Source: a virus. Taken from it: 46,099 bases of DNA. Both the position numbers and the translations under genes were made by a program. Under the pieces are notes generated by a model. That model saw only the letters and a list, made by a program, of their open reading frames with translations, had not been told where the DNA came from and ran no database searches. Shown here piece by piece: positions 26,401-34,341 of this stretch (the first letter of the stretch is position 1; every line of letters starts with the position of its first letter). Location: the IMG/VR virus record IMGVR_UViG_3300028610_000578, positions 1-46,099 of that record. The stretch is one strand, 5' to 3'.

Positions 26401-26409
26401 ATTATACCA
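26401..26409 (-). promoter_or_regulatory. Extended -10 promoter for the terS-upstream RNA
   Basis: On the - strand TGG-TATAAT is a perfect -10 hexamer with an extended TGn element. No good -35 is visible at 16-18 bases. The expected start site is about 26394-26396, at the outer stem of the RNA candidate. Confidence 0.6.
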
Positions 26410-26476
26410 CATGCAGGGGGAGTTGAAACCTTTTAAATGCTTGTTTGCTTTCTCTGGGTGAACCACTGCAAAACCT

Positions 26477-26686
26477 TCAGCCATAGCAGGACCTGTCAGG
26501 ATGAGGAGTAATATCCTGGTCGCCAAGGAATAGCCTTACATAACGTGGTCTGTCAGGATACGCCTCTCGTAAGCTCTCAAGGGTATCGTAGCCATATGAC
26601 ATCCAGAACGAACCTTCAGGCACACACAAGTTCATGATGTCGGCATTGTGTACCTCAAACACTGTCCTGCACCTCCAGAAGCTCAT
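26477..26686 (-). CDS. Hypothetical protein, 69 aa
   Basis: The last gene of the early/middle leftward operon before the terS control region. It is a compact mixed protein with WMSYGYDTLESLREAYP and YVRLFLGDQDITPH, and no family was recognised. AGGAGGG precedes the ATG, which overlaps the stop of the Tat-signal gene (ATGA). The 280 bases after it hold the RNA candidate and two promoters but no gene. Confidence 0.75.
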   Translation of the reverse strand: MSFWRCRTVFEVHNADIMNLCVPEGSFWMSYGYDTLESLREAYPDRPRYVRLFLGDQDITPHPDRSCYG

Positions 26687-27033
26687 ACGTCCCTCCTCAT
26701 CTTGTCCATTATAGCATCCTCAACCTGTTCCAGCCACTCTCTGACTTTGGGATCGCTTTGCAACCCCTCATCCTTCACGGTTAAGCTGAACCACTTTACA
26801 TCGGGGGTCTGCATTAATCCTGTAAGAACATGAGCCGCCGCCATAGTATCGCCTCCATAACTTCTCCCATACATAGCTCGCTTGCCGAAGGCTTCAGCCA
26901 TGCCCCGCACAAACTCCTGTGCATGCGCCATCTGATACGACCTCGGCCTGAACCCTGCGCAGATCGGCTCCAGGGGCGTGAGGGTGAGTATGCCCGTGGC
27001 TATCATGCCCTTTATGAATGCTCGGCGCTTCAT
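26683..27033 (-). CDS. Protein with twin-arginine (Tat) signal peptide, 116 aa
   Basis: The start at 27033 has GGAGGAAGG upstream and begins MKRRAFIKGMIATG, which matches the Tat consensus RR-x-F-[IL]-K, followed by a hydrophobic run and a likely cleavage after ICA (about residue 26). The mature 90 residues are helical and acidic (DPKVREWLEQVEDAIMDKMR). Tat export of folded proteins is rare among phage products, so a host origin is plausible. Function is unknown. Confidence 0.72.
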   Translation of the reverse strand: MKRRAFIKGMIATGILTLTPLEPICAGFRPRSYQMAHAQEFVRGMAEAFGKRAMYGRSYGGDTMAAAHVLTGLMQTPDVKWFSLTVKDEGLQSDPKVREWLEQVEDAIMDKMRRDV

Positions 27034-27557
27034 GCCTTCCTCCACTCAAACCGCTCGAACTCCCCGGCATTAGCGGGGGTGATTGGGATGTATTTATGCC
27101 ACTGGCAATCCTCTTGGCATTTGCGGAATCGTGGGGAAGAAAGCCTTTGCTTGCACCTTGCCATCTTTTCACAGTTCTCCCATTTATCAGCTACCAGCTC
27201 CTCCCGCACCTTCCCGTTATCGCAGTGGGGGCAGGTCTTGTATTCTGTAATAATTGCAGGGTTCCCACAATAATACCCCTCGTCTGCATGCTCCATACCT
27301 ATGGGATGATTATAATATTCTTCCCTTGTAACAGTGACATTGCACTTATCACATCTTTCGAAAGGAACTTTCCCCGTTCCCCCGCATTCGGGACAATCCC
27401 GCTCTCTGGTTATGGGGGAGTCCTGAGTAATCGCAAGGAGTTGGTCGACATGCGCAAGCTCGATAGAATTATCATGTGGCCTGCCGTACGGCCTCACAAC
27501 CCTGTCTATCTTGATAGCACGCCCTATCACCCCTGCCATTTCCTCCCGTATGCTCAT
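27030..27557 (-). CDS. Zinc-binding protein with DnaJ-like CXXCXG motifs, 175 aa
   Basis: The start at 27557 has GGAGG seven bases upstream. Central zinc motifs are CPECGGTGKV and CDKC, with later CPHCDNGKV. The first and last resemble DnaJ-type CXXCXGXG knuckles. More Cys follow in the C-terminal part (CEKMARC, CQEDC). Such proteins often bind partners or nucleic acids, and no enzyme motif is present. Both ends overlap neighbours as ATGA. Confidence 0.8.
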   Translation of the reverse strand: MSIREEMAGVIGRAIKIDRVVRPYGRPHDNSIELAHVDQLLAITQDSPITRERDCPECGGTGKVPFERCDKCNVTVTREEYYNHPIGMEHADEGYYCGNPAIITEYKTCPHCDNGKVREELVADKWENCEKMARCKQRLSSPRFRKCQEDCQWHKYIPITPANAGEFERFEWRKA

Positions 27558-27964
27558 GGTGATACCTCCACATGCCCGTTTTCCGCAAGCCATATCAGGA
27601 GTAGGCCAGCGGCTTCAACGGGCGATTCGTGTGGGCTTTCTTTTACTGGTACAAATTCGGATTCTTCCCAATCCGTATATTCATAAGAAGCGGTTGTTAC
27701 GCCTCTCGAATCTTCCGAGAGCGTTTTGACATATGTCGTAGTTCCATAATTTATCACCCATGGCATAACAGCCCATAGCTCGATGAATGTCGGGGCGGGG
27801 AAATACTCTCTGCCCAAATTGTAATCCTTGAACATGGATAGCACTACCTTTTTCTTTTCCTCAAGAGTTCCCAGTGCGCGTACTTCCCATACATGGCCTA
27901 CCTCCACCACCACGCCAAGCTCTTGTAATCGCTTTGATAGTTCCAGTGATAAATGTTCGTTCAT
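27554..27964 (-). CDS. Hypothetical phage protein, 136 aa
   Basis: The start MNEHLSLELSKRLQELG and the end EAAGLLLIWLAENGHVEV are typical of a small phage and prophage family of unknown function that I recognise only by these ends. Between them is an alpha/beta region. AGGG lies upstream of the ATG. It is coupled to the zinc protein gene that follows. Confidence 0.78.
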   Translation of the reverse strand: MNEHLSLELSKRLQELGVVVEVGHVWEVRALGTLEEKKKVVLSMFKDYNLGREYFPAPTFIELWAVMPWVINYGTTTYVKTLSEDSRGVTTASYEYTDWEESEFVPVKESPHESPVEAAGLLLIWLAENGHVEVSP

Positions 27965-27967
27965 TGA

Positions 27968-28081
27968 TTACCCTCCGCTGTCCTTTATTCCTTTAAAATA
28001 TCCGACTACCCAACCTATCAAGAAGCATAGTGCTCCTGCAAATGAACTGAATATTAGCATTGATATTTCTGCATGGCTCAT
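27968..28081 (-). CDS. Small membrane protein, 37 aa
   Basis: The ATG shares a base with the preceding TAA (TAATG). The peptide has one transmembrane helix (LIFSSFAGALCFLIGWVVGYF) flanked by a His/Glu start and a Lys/Asp end. It is too short for family assignment. It may be a toxin-like or membrane-regulating phage peptide. Confidence 0.6.
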   Translation of the reverse strand: MSHAEISMLIFSSFAGALCFLIGWVVGYFKGIKDSGG

Positions 28082-28632
28082 TATCCGGCCTCCTTGGTCT
28101 CAAGCCATGACGCTATGGCATCCCTGCGTAATTCACCGTTGATGAGGATGTCACATAGAGCATCATGGGCTATGAAATTATTTGGCTTCCCCATATGATC
28201 GCCCATCCAATGAGAAACCATAACACTGCAATTATTAAAATGCCAGCACTTAAATCGTTCCCACATCCCCAACACTTGCAGATAATGGACGATGAGGGGG
28301 ATAGTTCCGTGCATGGCTGTGGTGAGGTCGGTGCAAATAGGCTGACTTTCAAAGCAATCCCTGCATTCATCTATATTGCACCCCGTCAAGCTAATATCAT
28401 GAGGACATTTAGATATATCGGGCAACTTGATTTCACCTATTTGTAATTTTAGGTCAAGCTCCCTTATCGGCGTGCAGGTGGGGCAATCACTTTCACCGCC
28501 TGTAAGAACGGTGTCCACTTCATCACGCAAGGCTTCAAAGTCAGGGTCAATCCCACTCCCCCCACATGAACAGTTTTTCACCATCTCCCCCGCGATTACA
28601 GCGAGGGTGGTTATTAGGTCTTGGTCGGTCAT
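28081..28632 (-). CDS. Cys-rich protein, 183 aa
   Basis: The start at 28632 has AGGAGG seven bases upstream. An earlier in-frame start lies in the previous gene. Cys groups (CSCGGSG, CPTC, then CNIDECRDC) point to two or three zinc sites in the first two thirds. The last third (HDALCDILINGELRRDAIASWL) resembles a helical family found in other phages. Function is unknown. Confidence 0.75.
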   Translation of the reverse strand: MTDQDLITTLAVIAGEMVKNCSCGGSGIDPDFEALRDEVDTVLTGGESDCPTCTPIRELDLKLQIGEIKLPDISKCPHDISLTGCNIDECRDCFESQPICTDLTTAMHGTIPLIVHYLQVLGMWERFKCWHFNNCSVMVSHWMGDHMGKPNNFIAHDALCDILINGELRRDAIASWLETKEAG

Positions 28633-28907
28633 TGGGAGTCCTCCTGTCCACGGTATACAGGGTGATGATTCACGCTTAATGTGAACTCTCCATGAGCTAT
28701 TTTTACCATTACATCTCCCCAACAGTCCTCGCAAATCTCTGTCATGTGGTCGATAGAAGGTAGTGAGCCGATGCGGAAATATCTCGATGCATTCCCCATA
28801 TCTACATGAATATTGAGAAAAGAAAACGCGCTCTGTTTTTTAACAGAATCCCAATTAGGATGGAACTCCATCTCATCTTTGCATATATCGCAATAAGTTT
28901 TCTTCAT
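28629..28907 (-). CDS. Zinc-binding hypothetical protein, 92 aa
   Basis: CDIC near the N-terminus and CEDC near residue 60 form a probable four-Cys zinc site around a beta core (FLNIHVDMG). The ATG is at 28907, and a GTG just upstream has no better binding site. It belongs to the block of small zinc proteins in this operon. No function is known. Confidence 0.72.
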   Translation of the reverse strand: MKKTYCDICKDEMEFHPNWDSVKKQSAFSFLNIHVDMGNASRYFRIGSLPSIDHMTEICEDCWGDVMVKIAHGEFTLSVNHHPVYRGQEDSQ

Positions 28908-28910
28908 CAC

Positions 28911-29117
28911 TCAACCCCCATTCTCATCGGGTGGTGCGGGGACTTGGCAAATCATTTGAGCAAAATATGAACTTCTCAGGGCTTTGCCATCTTCTGTTTC
29001 AAACGCCCAAGTATCTCCTGTGGCAACGGGGACATGCGTAACTTTAGCGTTAAATACAGCAGTACATCGCTCCCAGTAAATATCTACAATGTCGCCCTCT
29101 TCAATTGATTTGCTCAT
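28911..29117 (-). CDS. Small SH3-like/beta-barrel hypothetical protein, 68 aa
   Basis: The start at 29117 has GGGAGGG upstream. The sequence EEGDIVDIYWERCTAVFNAKV and the later LRSSYFAQM suggest a small beta barrel. No family was recognised. The start overlaps the previous stop. Confidence 0.72.
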   Translation of the reverse strand: MSKSIEEGDIVDIYWERCTAVFNAKVTHVPVATGDTWAFETEDGKALRSSYFAQMICQVPAPPDENGG

Positions 29118-29446
29118 TTTCCCTCCCTCTTCCATTTCAGCCATGCGCCGGATATGGCATCGGCTTCGGTTTCGCCCTCGTAGATAATGCCTTCATGCCA
29201 AGCGGAGCATTCGGCTCTGTTCCCATGCAACACTTCCAGTTTCGGCATTCCCCATTCAGCCTTCATCTCCTCCCATAGCTCCATAGCGTGAACGATGCTG
29301 GTGGAGTAGGGCTTTTTGATTGAACCTGCAAACTGGTCGCACTTACATTTATACGTTTCACAAAGGGTGCAATCATATTCCCTTGTTCCCCAGTAATGCT
29401 CACATTCCCCCCGTATCTCCGCTATCTCCCTATCTCGTTCAATCAT
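29114..29446 (-). CDS. Cys-rich hypothetical protein, 110 aa
   Basis: The start at 29446 has GAGG nine bases upstream. A dense Cys/His region (CEHYWG, CTLCETYKCKC) at about 15-40 looks like a double zinc knuckle. The C-terminal half has AECSAWHEGIIYEGETEADA, a small alpha/beta domain seen in phage proteins of unknown role. Both ends overlap neighbours. Confidence 0.75.
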   Translation of the reverse strand: MIERDREIAEIRGECEHYWGTREYDCTLCETYKCKCDQFAGSIKKPYSTSIVHAMELWEEMKAEWGMPKLEVLHGNRAECSAWHEGIIYEGETEADAISGAWLKWKREGK

Positions 29447-29688
29447 GTTGTCCTCGCTTGGTTGGTTTTGGTTAGTAAGCGTGATAACGTATGCGCTCCC
29501 CACGACAGCATGCAATCAAATCGAGTCGAATAAACTCTGTCGATAGGAGTGTACACGTTAATTGTTATTGTGTCCTGAACGAGCTTTGCTACTTTTTCAG
29601 CTTGCATCTCGTTCATGCCCGTTGCTATTAATATACGCTTAACTTTTAACATGTTCTCATCTCCTATGCTTTTAGTTGACCATCCCAT
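29443..29688 (-). CDS. Hypothetical protein, 81 aa (or 69 aa from 29652)
   Basis: Two starts are possible. The ATG at 29688 follows GGGGG by eight bases, and the ATG at 29652 follows AGGAG by eight bases. The body VKRILIATGMNEMQAEKVAKLV followed by a beta strand and a basic helix reads as a small regulatory or nucleic-acid-binding protein. No family was recognised. Confidence 0.65.
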   Translation of the reverse strand: MGWSTKSIGDENMLKVKRILIATGMNEMQAEKVAKLVQDTITINVYTPIDRVYSTRFDCMLSWGAHTLSRLLTKTNQARTT

Positions 29689-29708
29689 TTATTTCACCCC
29701 CTTCCTCC

Positions 29709-29873
29709 TTACACTTTGCCCGGATAAAGTTGCTCCAATTGCTCTATGGAGTCGGCTTGCTTGAGTTTACCTGTATATACCAGCCAGAGGTGAGCCTTAC
29801 GAGCCTTGTCAATCGTGGGGCAGAAGTCCTTGGGGCATTGTCGGCATAGGTCACCTCCCTGGCATGGGGTCAT
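29709..29873 (-). CDS. Small Cys-rich protein, 54 aa
   Basis: The ATG at 29873 overlaps the methyltransferase stop (ATGA). The first 20 residues have four or five Cys (CQGGDLCRQC, then FCPT), a likely zinc or iron-sulfur site, followed by a helical C-terminus (KAHLWLVYTGKLKQADSIEQL). It is short but coupled at its start and preceded by typical coding sequence. Confidence 0.72.
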   Translation of the reverse strand: MTPCQGGDLCRQCPKDFCPTIDKARKAHLWLVYTGKLKQADSIEQLEQLYPGKV

Positions 29874-30475
29874 CCCCATTGATCCGCCATTGCGTCTGCA
29901 ATACCTTGGAAGGTTTTGCTTCTTGCCCTAGACCTCTCTTTGGCATTCATGCCCCTTATCCCTTCTGTCCACCCTATAGCCTTCCCTTTGCATTTTTTGC
30001 CTTGACATATATACATAGGCTTTGGCTTGTCAATTATGGTTGCGCTGTAATCTAATGTCTCTAAATTTTTAAGCCAGAAACATGTTCTCTTTTGATATGA
30101 CTCCCCGAAATAATATGGGTGTACTATCTGGTCTGGCTTGCGATAAACCGTGTTTGGGTATCCCACAGGATTCTCTACACATATCTTTTCTATATCGGCG
30201 TTTATAATGCTCATAAAAAAATCCATCGCAGCGGTTCTCTTCTCTTCTCTACCGGGATTATTCCAATGCCTTGTCGCTGCGTAAGTCAGATATGTACATG
30301 GCGGGAATGCTATCATCATGTCCCACCCATCATTGATAATCTCAAGCACATCACCCTGTAAGTGAGGTCCAGGGCTACTCGTAGGAATAATATCGCAGGA
30401 TACAGCATCGTGACCCCGCTTAATAAAGGCATCCCGAACCGTTCCCGATTCCTCACATGCTATTAATATTCTCAT
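29870..30475 (-). CDS. DNA cytosine methyltransferase-like protein, 201 aa
   Basis: The N-terminus ILIACEESGTVRDAF is the SAM-binding motif I of this family. FPPCTYL holds the catalytic Pro-Pro-Cys (58-60), and ENPVG (101-105) is motif VI. At 201 residues it is shorter than typical C5-methyltransferases and lacks a large target-recognition domain, as do many solitary phage enzymes. It may modify phage DNA against host restriction. No partner nuclease is encoded nearby. The ATG overlaps the previous stop as TGATG. Confidence 0.85.
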   Translation of the reverse strand: MRILIACEESGTVRDAFIKRGHDAVSCDIIPTSSPGPHLQGDVLEIINDGWDMMIAFPPCTYLTYAATRHWNNPGREEKRTAAMDFFMSIINADIEKICVENPVGYPNTVYRKPDQIVHPYYFGESYQKRTCFWLKNLETLDYSATIIDKPKPMYICQGKKCKGKAIGWTEGIRGMNAKERSRARSKTFQGIADAMADQWG

Positions 30476-31047
30476 CACCCCCCCAGCTCCTTAATTTCAC
30501 CCTCCAGGCGCTTGATAGTTGCCCCATCCCCAATCATCACAATATCCGGCTCCCATTCAGGGAAGCTCCCGCCATTAGACCTCTCTGATATTCCCGCTAA
30601 ATGGTCAATATCTCCCCGTACTCCCCGCATTGACAGGGCCTTATACGCCTTGACCAGCCGCAGTTTCTCGAACTTCCAATCAGATAGCTCCATCTGGCAT
30701 AGCCCAGGCCATCCCCCTTCTGCGCTACTGACAAGCACCATAAGCACGGGGTCATCGAACTTGACCGAATCGTACGCTCCCACGTCCCGCATGGCTCCCT
30801 CAAGCTTCTGAATGGCTATGAGGGCGGTATCTTCGGTACTACCTTGGGCGTGCTCAAGGACCTCAGCAGGAGTAGGCATATTTGTGAACTTGCGGGACTG
30901 TAGGGTGATTTTAATGGCTTCCTGCCAATCCTTTGCCTCCAGATGCTTAACCGTCTCGTAATACATGAGGGTAAAGGGCTTACTCGGATTCTTATTGAAC
31001 ATCTCGGTCAGCACAAGGAAACCCTGTTTAAACTCTTGCTCAGTCAT
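30475..31047 (-). CDS. Putative replicative-helicase loader (phage P / G39P-like), 190 aa
   Basis: The N-terminus (FKQGFLVLTEMFNKNP, then YYETVKHLEAKDWQEAI and FTNMPTPAEVLEHA) has the pattern of SPP1 gp39-type helicase loaders: a helical repeat followed by an f-Pt-aEv motif. It is encoded next to a DUF1376 initiator-like protein, as loaders are. It would bring host DnaB to the origin. The remote similarity is judged by eye. AAGGAG lies upstream of the ATG. Confidence 0.6.
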   Translation of the reverse strand: MTEQEFKQGFLVLTEMFNKNPSKPFTLMYYETVKHLEAKDWQEAIKITLQSRKFTNMPTPAEVLEHAQGSTEDTALIAIQKLEGAMRDVGAYDSVKFDDPVLMVLVSSAEGGWPGLCQMELSDWKFEKLRLVKAYKALSMRGVRGDIDHLAGISERSNGGSFPEWEPDIVMIGDGATIKRLEGEIKELGG

Positions 31048-31373
31048 TGGGAGTCTCCTTGTATCTTCCTTATGTGTTGGAAGTGCATGTGATATTTATT
31101 GTATACCGAGTCTGTTTGTGAGTTTATCTTATGCATTATTCCCCGCGCTAATATAAACCCTTGAACAAAACCAGCGTTGGAAATAGCACGAAGCTCCTGA
31201 TTACATAGCGGAGCAAATTTAAACCCGTACCAATACGTTCTGGTAATGCCGCCATCACCATTAAACTCAATCCTACCATTATTATAGGAATAGTCTTTCC
31301 CGCAATAAACATACCAAGAATAAACGTTCCTTTTTATCCATTTCCTCCAAGCTCTCTTAGTCGGCCTCTTCAT
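31044..31373 (-). CDS. Hypothetical protein, 109 aa
   Basis: A basic N-terminus (MKRPTKRAWRKWIKRNVY) and an aromatic Tyr/Trp-rich middle (SWYVYCGKDYSYNNG). The ATG at 31373 has GGGGG upstream and is preferred over an adjacent GTG. It lies between the initiator-like and loader-like genes, so a replication role is possible but unsupported by motifs. Confidence 0.7.
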   Translation of the reverse strand: MKRPTKRAWRKWIKRNVYSWYVYCGKDYSYNNGRIEFNGDGGITRTYWYGFKFAPLCNQELRAISNAGFVQGFILARGIMHKINSQTDSVYNKYHMHFQHIRKIQGDSQ

Positions 31374-31397
31374 CACACCACCCCCTTGTCTAGTATC

Positions 31398-32129
31398 TCA
31401 GTCATCGAATGCCCTCTCAATCATATCTGCCCGTGCTCTGGTTTGAGCGTCCGGGTCGTGTTGTTTATTAGCTGGATTCTTAGACCAGTTAAGTATTGCC
31501 CTGTAATGTGACGTATATCCGTAGTTCTTGAGGTCTAACCCTTCGTCGAGGGTCTTTATCCAGTGCTGTGTGCCAGCCTCTCCAAACTTCTTGACCAGCT
31601 TCTCATGCTCCTCATCTGTGAGACGTACATGCTTCAATTCCCCATATATATGTTTAGGCTTCTTTGAAGATGTAGAGGCAATAGAAGAAGAAGACAAAGA
31701 CGGAGAAGAAGATGAAGAAGAAGTGTTGCCTTTTGGTTCGCCTTTGGTTGCAAGCACATTTAAACCACCCTTCGCCTCCAAAGCCTTGTTTCTTCTAGCT
31801 TCTCCCGATGCCCTACCACCGCGCTTGCTTTTTTCACGCCATTCTATTTGCTTCTCCCGCTCCTGTAGTAGCCTGTCAGAAACGAGCCTGTCACCCTTCA
31901 ATGTGAAGCACTCTTTGATAATCTTAGAGCTTCCCTGAAACCACTTATCGCCAAGCCGGGAGAGCCGGGAAAGTTTGTCATCGTCATTCAAGAGGGAACA
32001 ATCATCGTCACTCCAGGCATGACAGAGAAGGCGCAAATATGCTCCCTGCTCCTCAAGGGTCATTAGATCAACCTTAGTCGAGCCTAGCCAATCGCCCGGA
32101 TAAAACTGGAATGCTGGTGACTTAGCCAT
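31398..32129 (-). CDS. DUF1376 replication-initiator-like protein, 243 aa
   Basis: FQFYPGDWLGSTKVDLMT, EQGAYLRLLCHAWSDD and the following L-D-D-L-L pattern are the DUF1376 domain (about residues 5-95), found in lambda-O-like and other replication initiators. A Ser-rich linker follows (about 135-155), encoded by GAA-like repeats on the other strand. Then comes a C-terminal helical domain starting KHIYGELKHVRL. It probably binds the phage origin and recruits the loader. The start overlaps the ASCH-like gene by eight bases. Confidence 0.82.
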   Translation of the reverse strand: MAKSPAFQFYPGDWLGSTKVDLMTLEEQGAYLRLLCHAWSDDDCSLLNDDDKLSRLSRLGDKWFQGSSKIIKECFTLKGDRLVSDRLLQEREKQIEWREKSKRGGRASGEARRNKALEAKGGLNVLATKGEPKGNTSSSSSSPSLSSSSIASTSSKKPKHIYGELKHVRLTDEEHEKLVKKFGEAGTQHWIKTLDEGLDLKNYGYTSHYRAILNWSKNPANKQHDPDAQTRARADMIERAFDD

Positions 32130-32733
32130 GAATCACCTTAAACTCCACGACCCATACCCACGGGTTCTTTGTCCATCCATATCCTCTGGCCTTATTGATG
32201 CTATCCCAGAGCACGGCGAACTCACTCCTGACTCCACCTTGGAGGAGCTTCAGCCCTTCGGCCTCACAGTCTGCCCTGCTGATGTCCTGCACCCGCTCCA
32301 CGCGGATGTTGGTTATCTCCAGGTTGATGCGGCTGGCTATACGAGGCATGTGTATAGAGGGCGACCACTTCCAATATTTACTCCATCTATCGGCATCATC
32401 ATCCGTCTTATAGACGTATATCCGCTTGCCTATCTTGATGTGGTCAGGGACGGCTCTCATGAACGTCTCCCGCACCCATAGCCTGTCACCTGACATACCA
32501 TATGGAGAACCCATACATTTACCTGTTGTTGTATTCCAGATGATTGCATCTTCTGAATTACAAGGCGTACCATCTTTATAATAAACGCCGGGGCCACCCA
32601 GTGTAGATGCTTCCCATTCACCGCGAGATTCAGGCAATTTAATAACCCGGCGCGTCTGAGTCTTGCGGCCTTCGAGTATGGCCCTGACCATCGGGCCGCT
32701 GAATAATATTGGTCGCTCTTTAACTGTAATCAT
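32122..32733 (-). CDS. ASCH-type (PUA-like) phage protein, 203 aa
   Basis: ILFSGPMVRAILEGRKTQTRR near the N-terminus and GDRLWVRETF, SIHMPRIASRI and WVWVVEF later are the marks of the phage ASCH-domain group. ASCH domains resemble PUA folds and are thought to bind RNA or modified nucleotides. Placement beside RtcB gives the operon two RNA-related proteins. AGGGGG with good spacing lies before the ATG. Confidence 0.85.
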   Translation of the reverse strand: MITVKERPILFSGPMVRAILEGRKTQTRRVIKLPESRGEWEASTLGGPGVYYKDGTPCNSEDAIIWNTTTGKCMGSPYGMSGDRLWVRETFMRAVPDHIKIGKRIYVYKTDDDADRWSKYWKWSPSIHMPRIASRINLEITNIRVERVQDISRADCEAEGLKLLQGGVRSEFAVLWDSINKARGYGWTKNPWVWVVEFKVIHG

Positions 32734-32764
32734 TCATTCCCCCTGCGTGTTTGGCTTGGTCATA

Positions 32765-33934
32765 TTATCCCTTTATTGCTGATATTTGATAGGGGTTGAG
32801 TTCCACAAGTATTTCTACGAGGTCTTCTTGTGCCTTCATAACCTCTCGGATGTCCTTGTATGCTTGCGGGGCTTCGTCTACGTTGCGCTCATCAAAGCGG
32901 CATAATAAGCCCCCCATAGCCTTTGTAGCGTCTTCCACGCTAATCCCTGCCTCGAACTTGCGTTTGCCCCGCCTCGTTAATCCTGTGGCCTTTGTGCGGG
33001 ACATTACACGCCCTGCCCCATGAGAGCAAGAGTTGAAACTGGTCTTATTCCCCTTGCCCTTCACGATGTATGACGGGGTTCCCTGAGAGCCGGGTATTAT
33101 CCCTGTGGTGTCTTGTGTTGCAAGGGTGGCCCCCTTACGATGGACAACCACGGATTCGCCCCCATGCATTTCAAGGCTTGCATAGTTGTGGTGTATGTTG
33201 ATTTCCTCAAACTCTGCCTCGCCCACGATCTCAGTTATTGCTATCTTGATTTGTCTGGCTATCTCGGCCCTGTTTGCATAGGCAAAATCAAGGGCGAAGT
33301 TCATGGAAATGTCATACTCGATGGCCTCAGAAGTTCCCATATTGAAATATGACAAGTCTTTAAGGGGCGTTTCCCCCGCTTCTTTTGCTAAGGCGTTGTA
33401 GTGGTCACATATCTGCTTGCCGATATTCCTTGAACCTGAATGAATCATGTACCATATGTGTCCGTCAGAGCCTTCCTGAAACTCAATGAAATGGTTGCCC
33501 CCGCCAAGCGTGCCAAGTTGTTTCCGGGCGTTGTCTATTTCCCTCTTGATAATCGGCATGTCCATAGGGGCGGTTTCAAACCCTTCCCATTCCTTGAAGC
33601 CCTCATGCTTGTTAAACCCAACCGGGACAGACTTGCGGATAAGGGCATATATCTGTTTCTGCTCCTCTAACCCAAGCCCAGTTGAAAGTATATTGGTCTT
33701 GACCGCAAGCATTCCGCATCCGATGTCCACGCCTACAGCGTTCGGGCAAATGGCATCCTTCATGGCAAGGACACCACCTATCGGCATCCCCATGCCCATG
33801 TGGACATCCGGCATTAACGCTAAGTGGTCATACACTGGCATAAATTCAACTATATCTAATGCCTGTGTCATGGCTGAATTTTCGATGTTTACAGCCCATG
33901 AATAAATAGGAACCTTCGTGTTAAAAACTTTCAT
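32765..33934 (-). CDS. rtcB: RtcB-family RNA ligase, 389 aa
   Basis: The full-length RtcB motif set is present: PDVHMGMGMPIGGV (42-55), VGVDIGCGM with Cys73, GGGNHF with His148, HSGSRN with His165, HHN near 248-250 and SHGAGR with the guanylylated His305. RtcB joins 3'-phosphate or 2',3'-cyclic phosphate ends to 5'-OH ends using GTP and Mn2+, so it could repair tRNAs cut by host defence nucleases or process phage RNAs. The ATG shares a base with the last codon of the gene upstream when that gene's frameshift is restored. GAGGTG lies upstream. Confidence 0.95.
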   Translation of the reverse strand: MKVFNTKVPIYSWAVNIENSAMTQALDIVEFMPVYDHLALMPDVHMGMGMPIGGVLAMKDAICPNAVGVDIGCGMLAVKTNILSTGLGLEEQKQIYALIRKSVPVGFNKHEGFKEWEGFETAPMDMPIIKREIDNARKQLGTLGGGNHFIEFQEGSDGHIWYMIHSGSRNIGKQICDHYNALAKEAGETPLKDLSYFNMGTSEAIEYDISMNFALDFAYANRAEIARQIKIAITEIVGEAEFEEINIHHNYASLEMHGGESVVVHRKGATLATQDTTGIIPGSQGTPSYIVKGKGNKTSFNSCSHGAGRVMSRTKATGLTRRGKRKFEAGISVEDATKAMGGLLCRFDERNVDEAPQAYKDIREVMKAQEDLVEILVELNPYQISAIKG

Positions 33935-34306
33935 TATGTCACCTCGTCAAAGTCTACAGACTCAGAGTAATAGCCGTTAGAAGTACCGAACCACCGGATA
34001 GTAACATAGCCTTTTATGGTGGCAAAGTTATAGAATGTCCAGGTGAAGGAGTCGTCGCTGTCTGGTTTTTTTTATCCCCTCTGGAGTTTCTTCGCTAGAA
34101 TCCTCAGAGGCTTTTACAATTGGAACCCCTACGAGGTCTTCCAAATTGCCGACAATATCCTCAACAGTGACAGACTCGCAACAATCCTGATAATGATGCA
34201 TTTTGAATGAGCGTCCGTCATCTGTTGTAAAGATTATTTCATCATCGCCAACACTACCTGTTACTGAAGACAGGATCTTCCCTATTAAATCTTCAACCTT
34301 TGCCAT
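33934..34306 (-). pseudogene. DUF7448-like protein interrupted by a frameshift at an A8 run
   Basis: Frame 1 from ATG 34306 encodes EIIFTTDDGRSFKMHHYQDCCESV and then shifts at eight A (34073-34066 on the - strand). The unshifted reading ends after 92 codons with an unrelated Arg/Leu tail. After a +1 shift the downstream frame reads [20 protein letters not shown] and STNGYYSE-like sequence and ends with TAATG on the rtcB start. The two parts together match one known family (DUF7448-like, from memory). Either the run has one extra A by error or mutation, or the shift is programmed. Confidence 0.72.
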
Positions 34307-34341
34307 AATACCCTCCTTGGTTACAGGTTATTTCCGAAAAC

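Noticed and set aside
26197-26476. CRISPR array or transfer RNA genes in this or any intergenic region
   Set aside because: No regularly spaced repeats or cloverleaf with T-loop consensus was found; the dyads here form a different structure.
31680-31735. GAAGAA-rich low-complexity tract on the + strand
   Set aside because: It is the coding DNA of a Ser-rich linker in the DUF1376 protein on the other strand, not a regulatory repeat.
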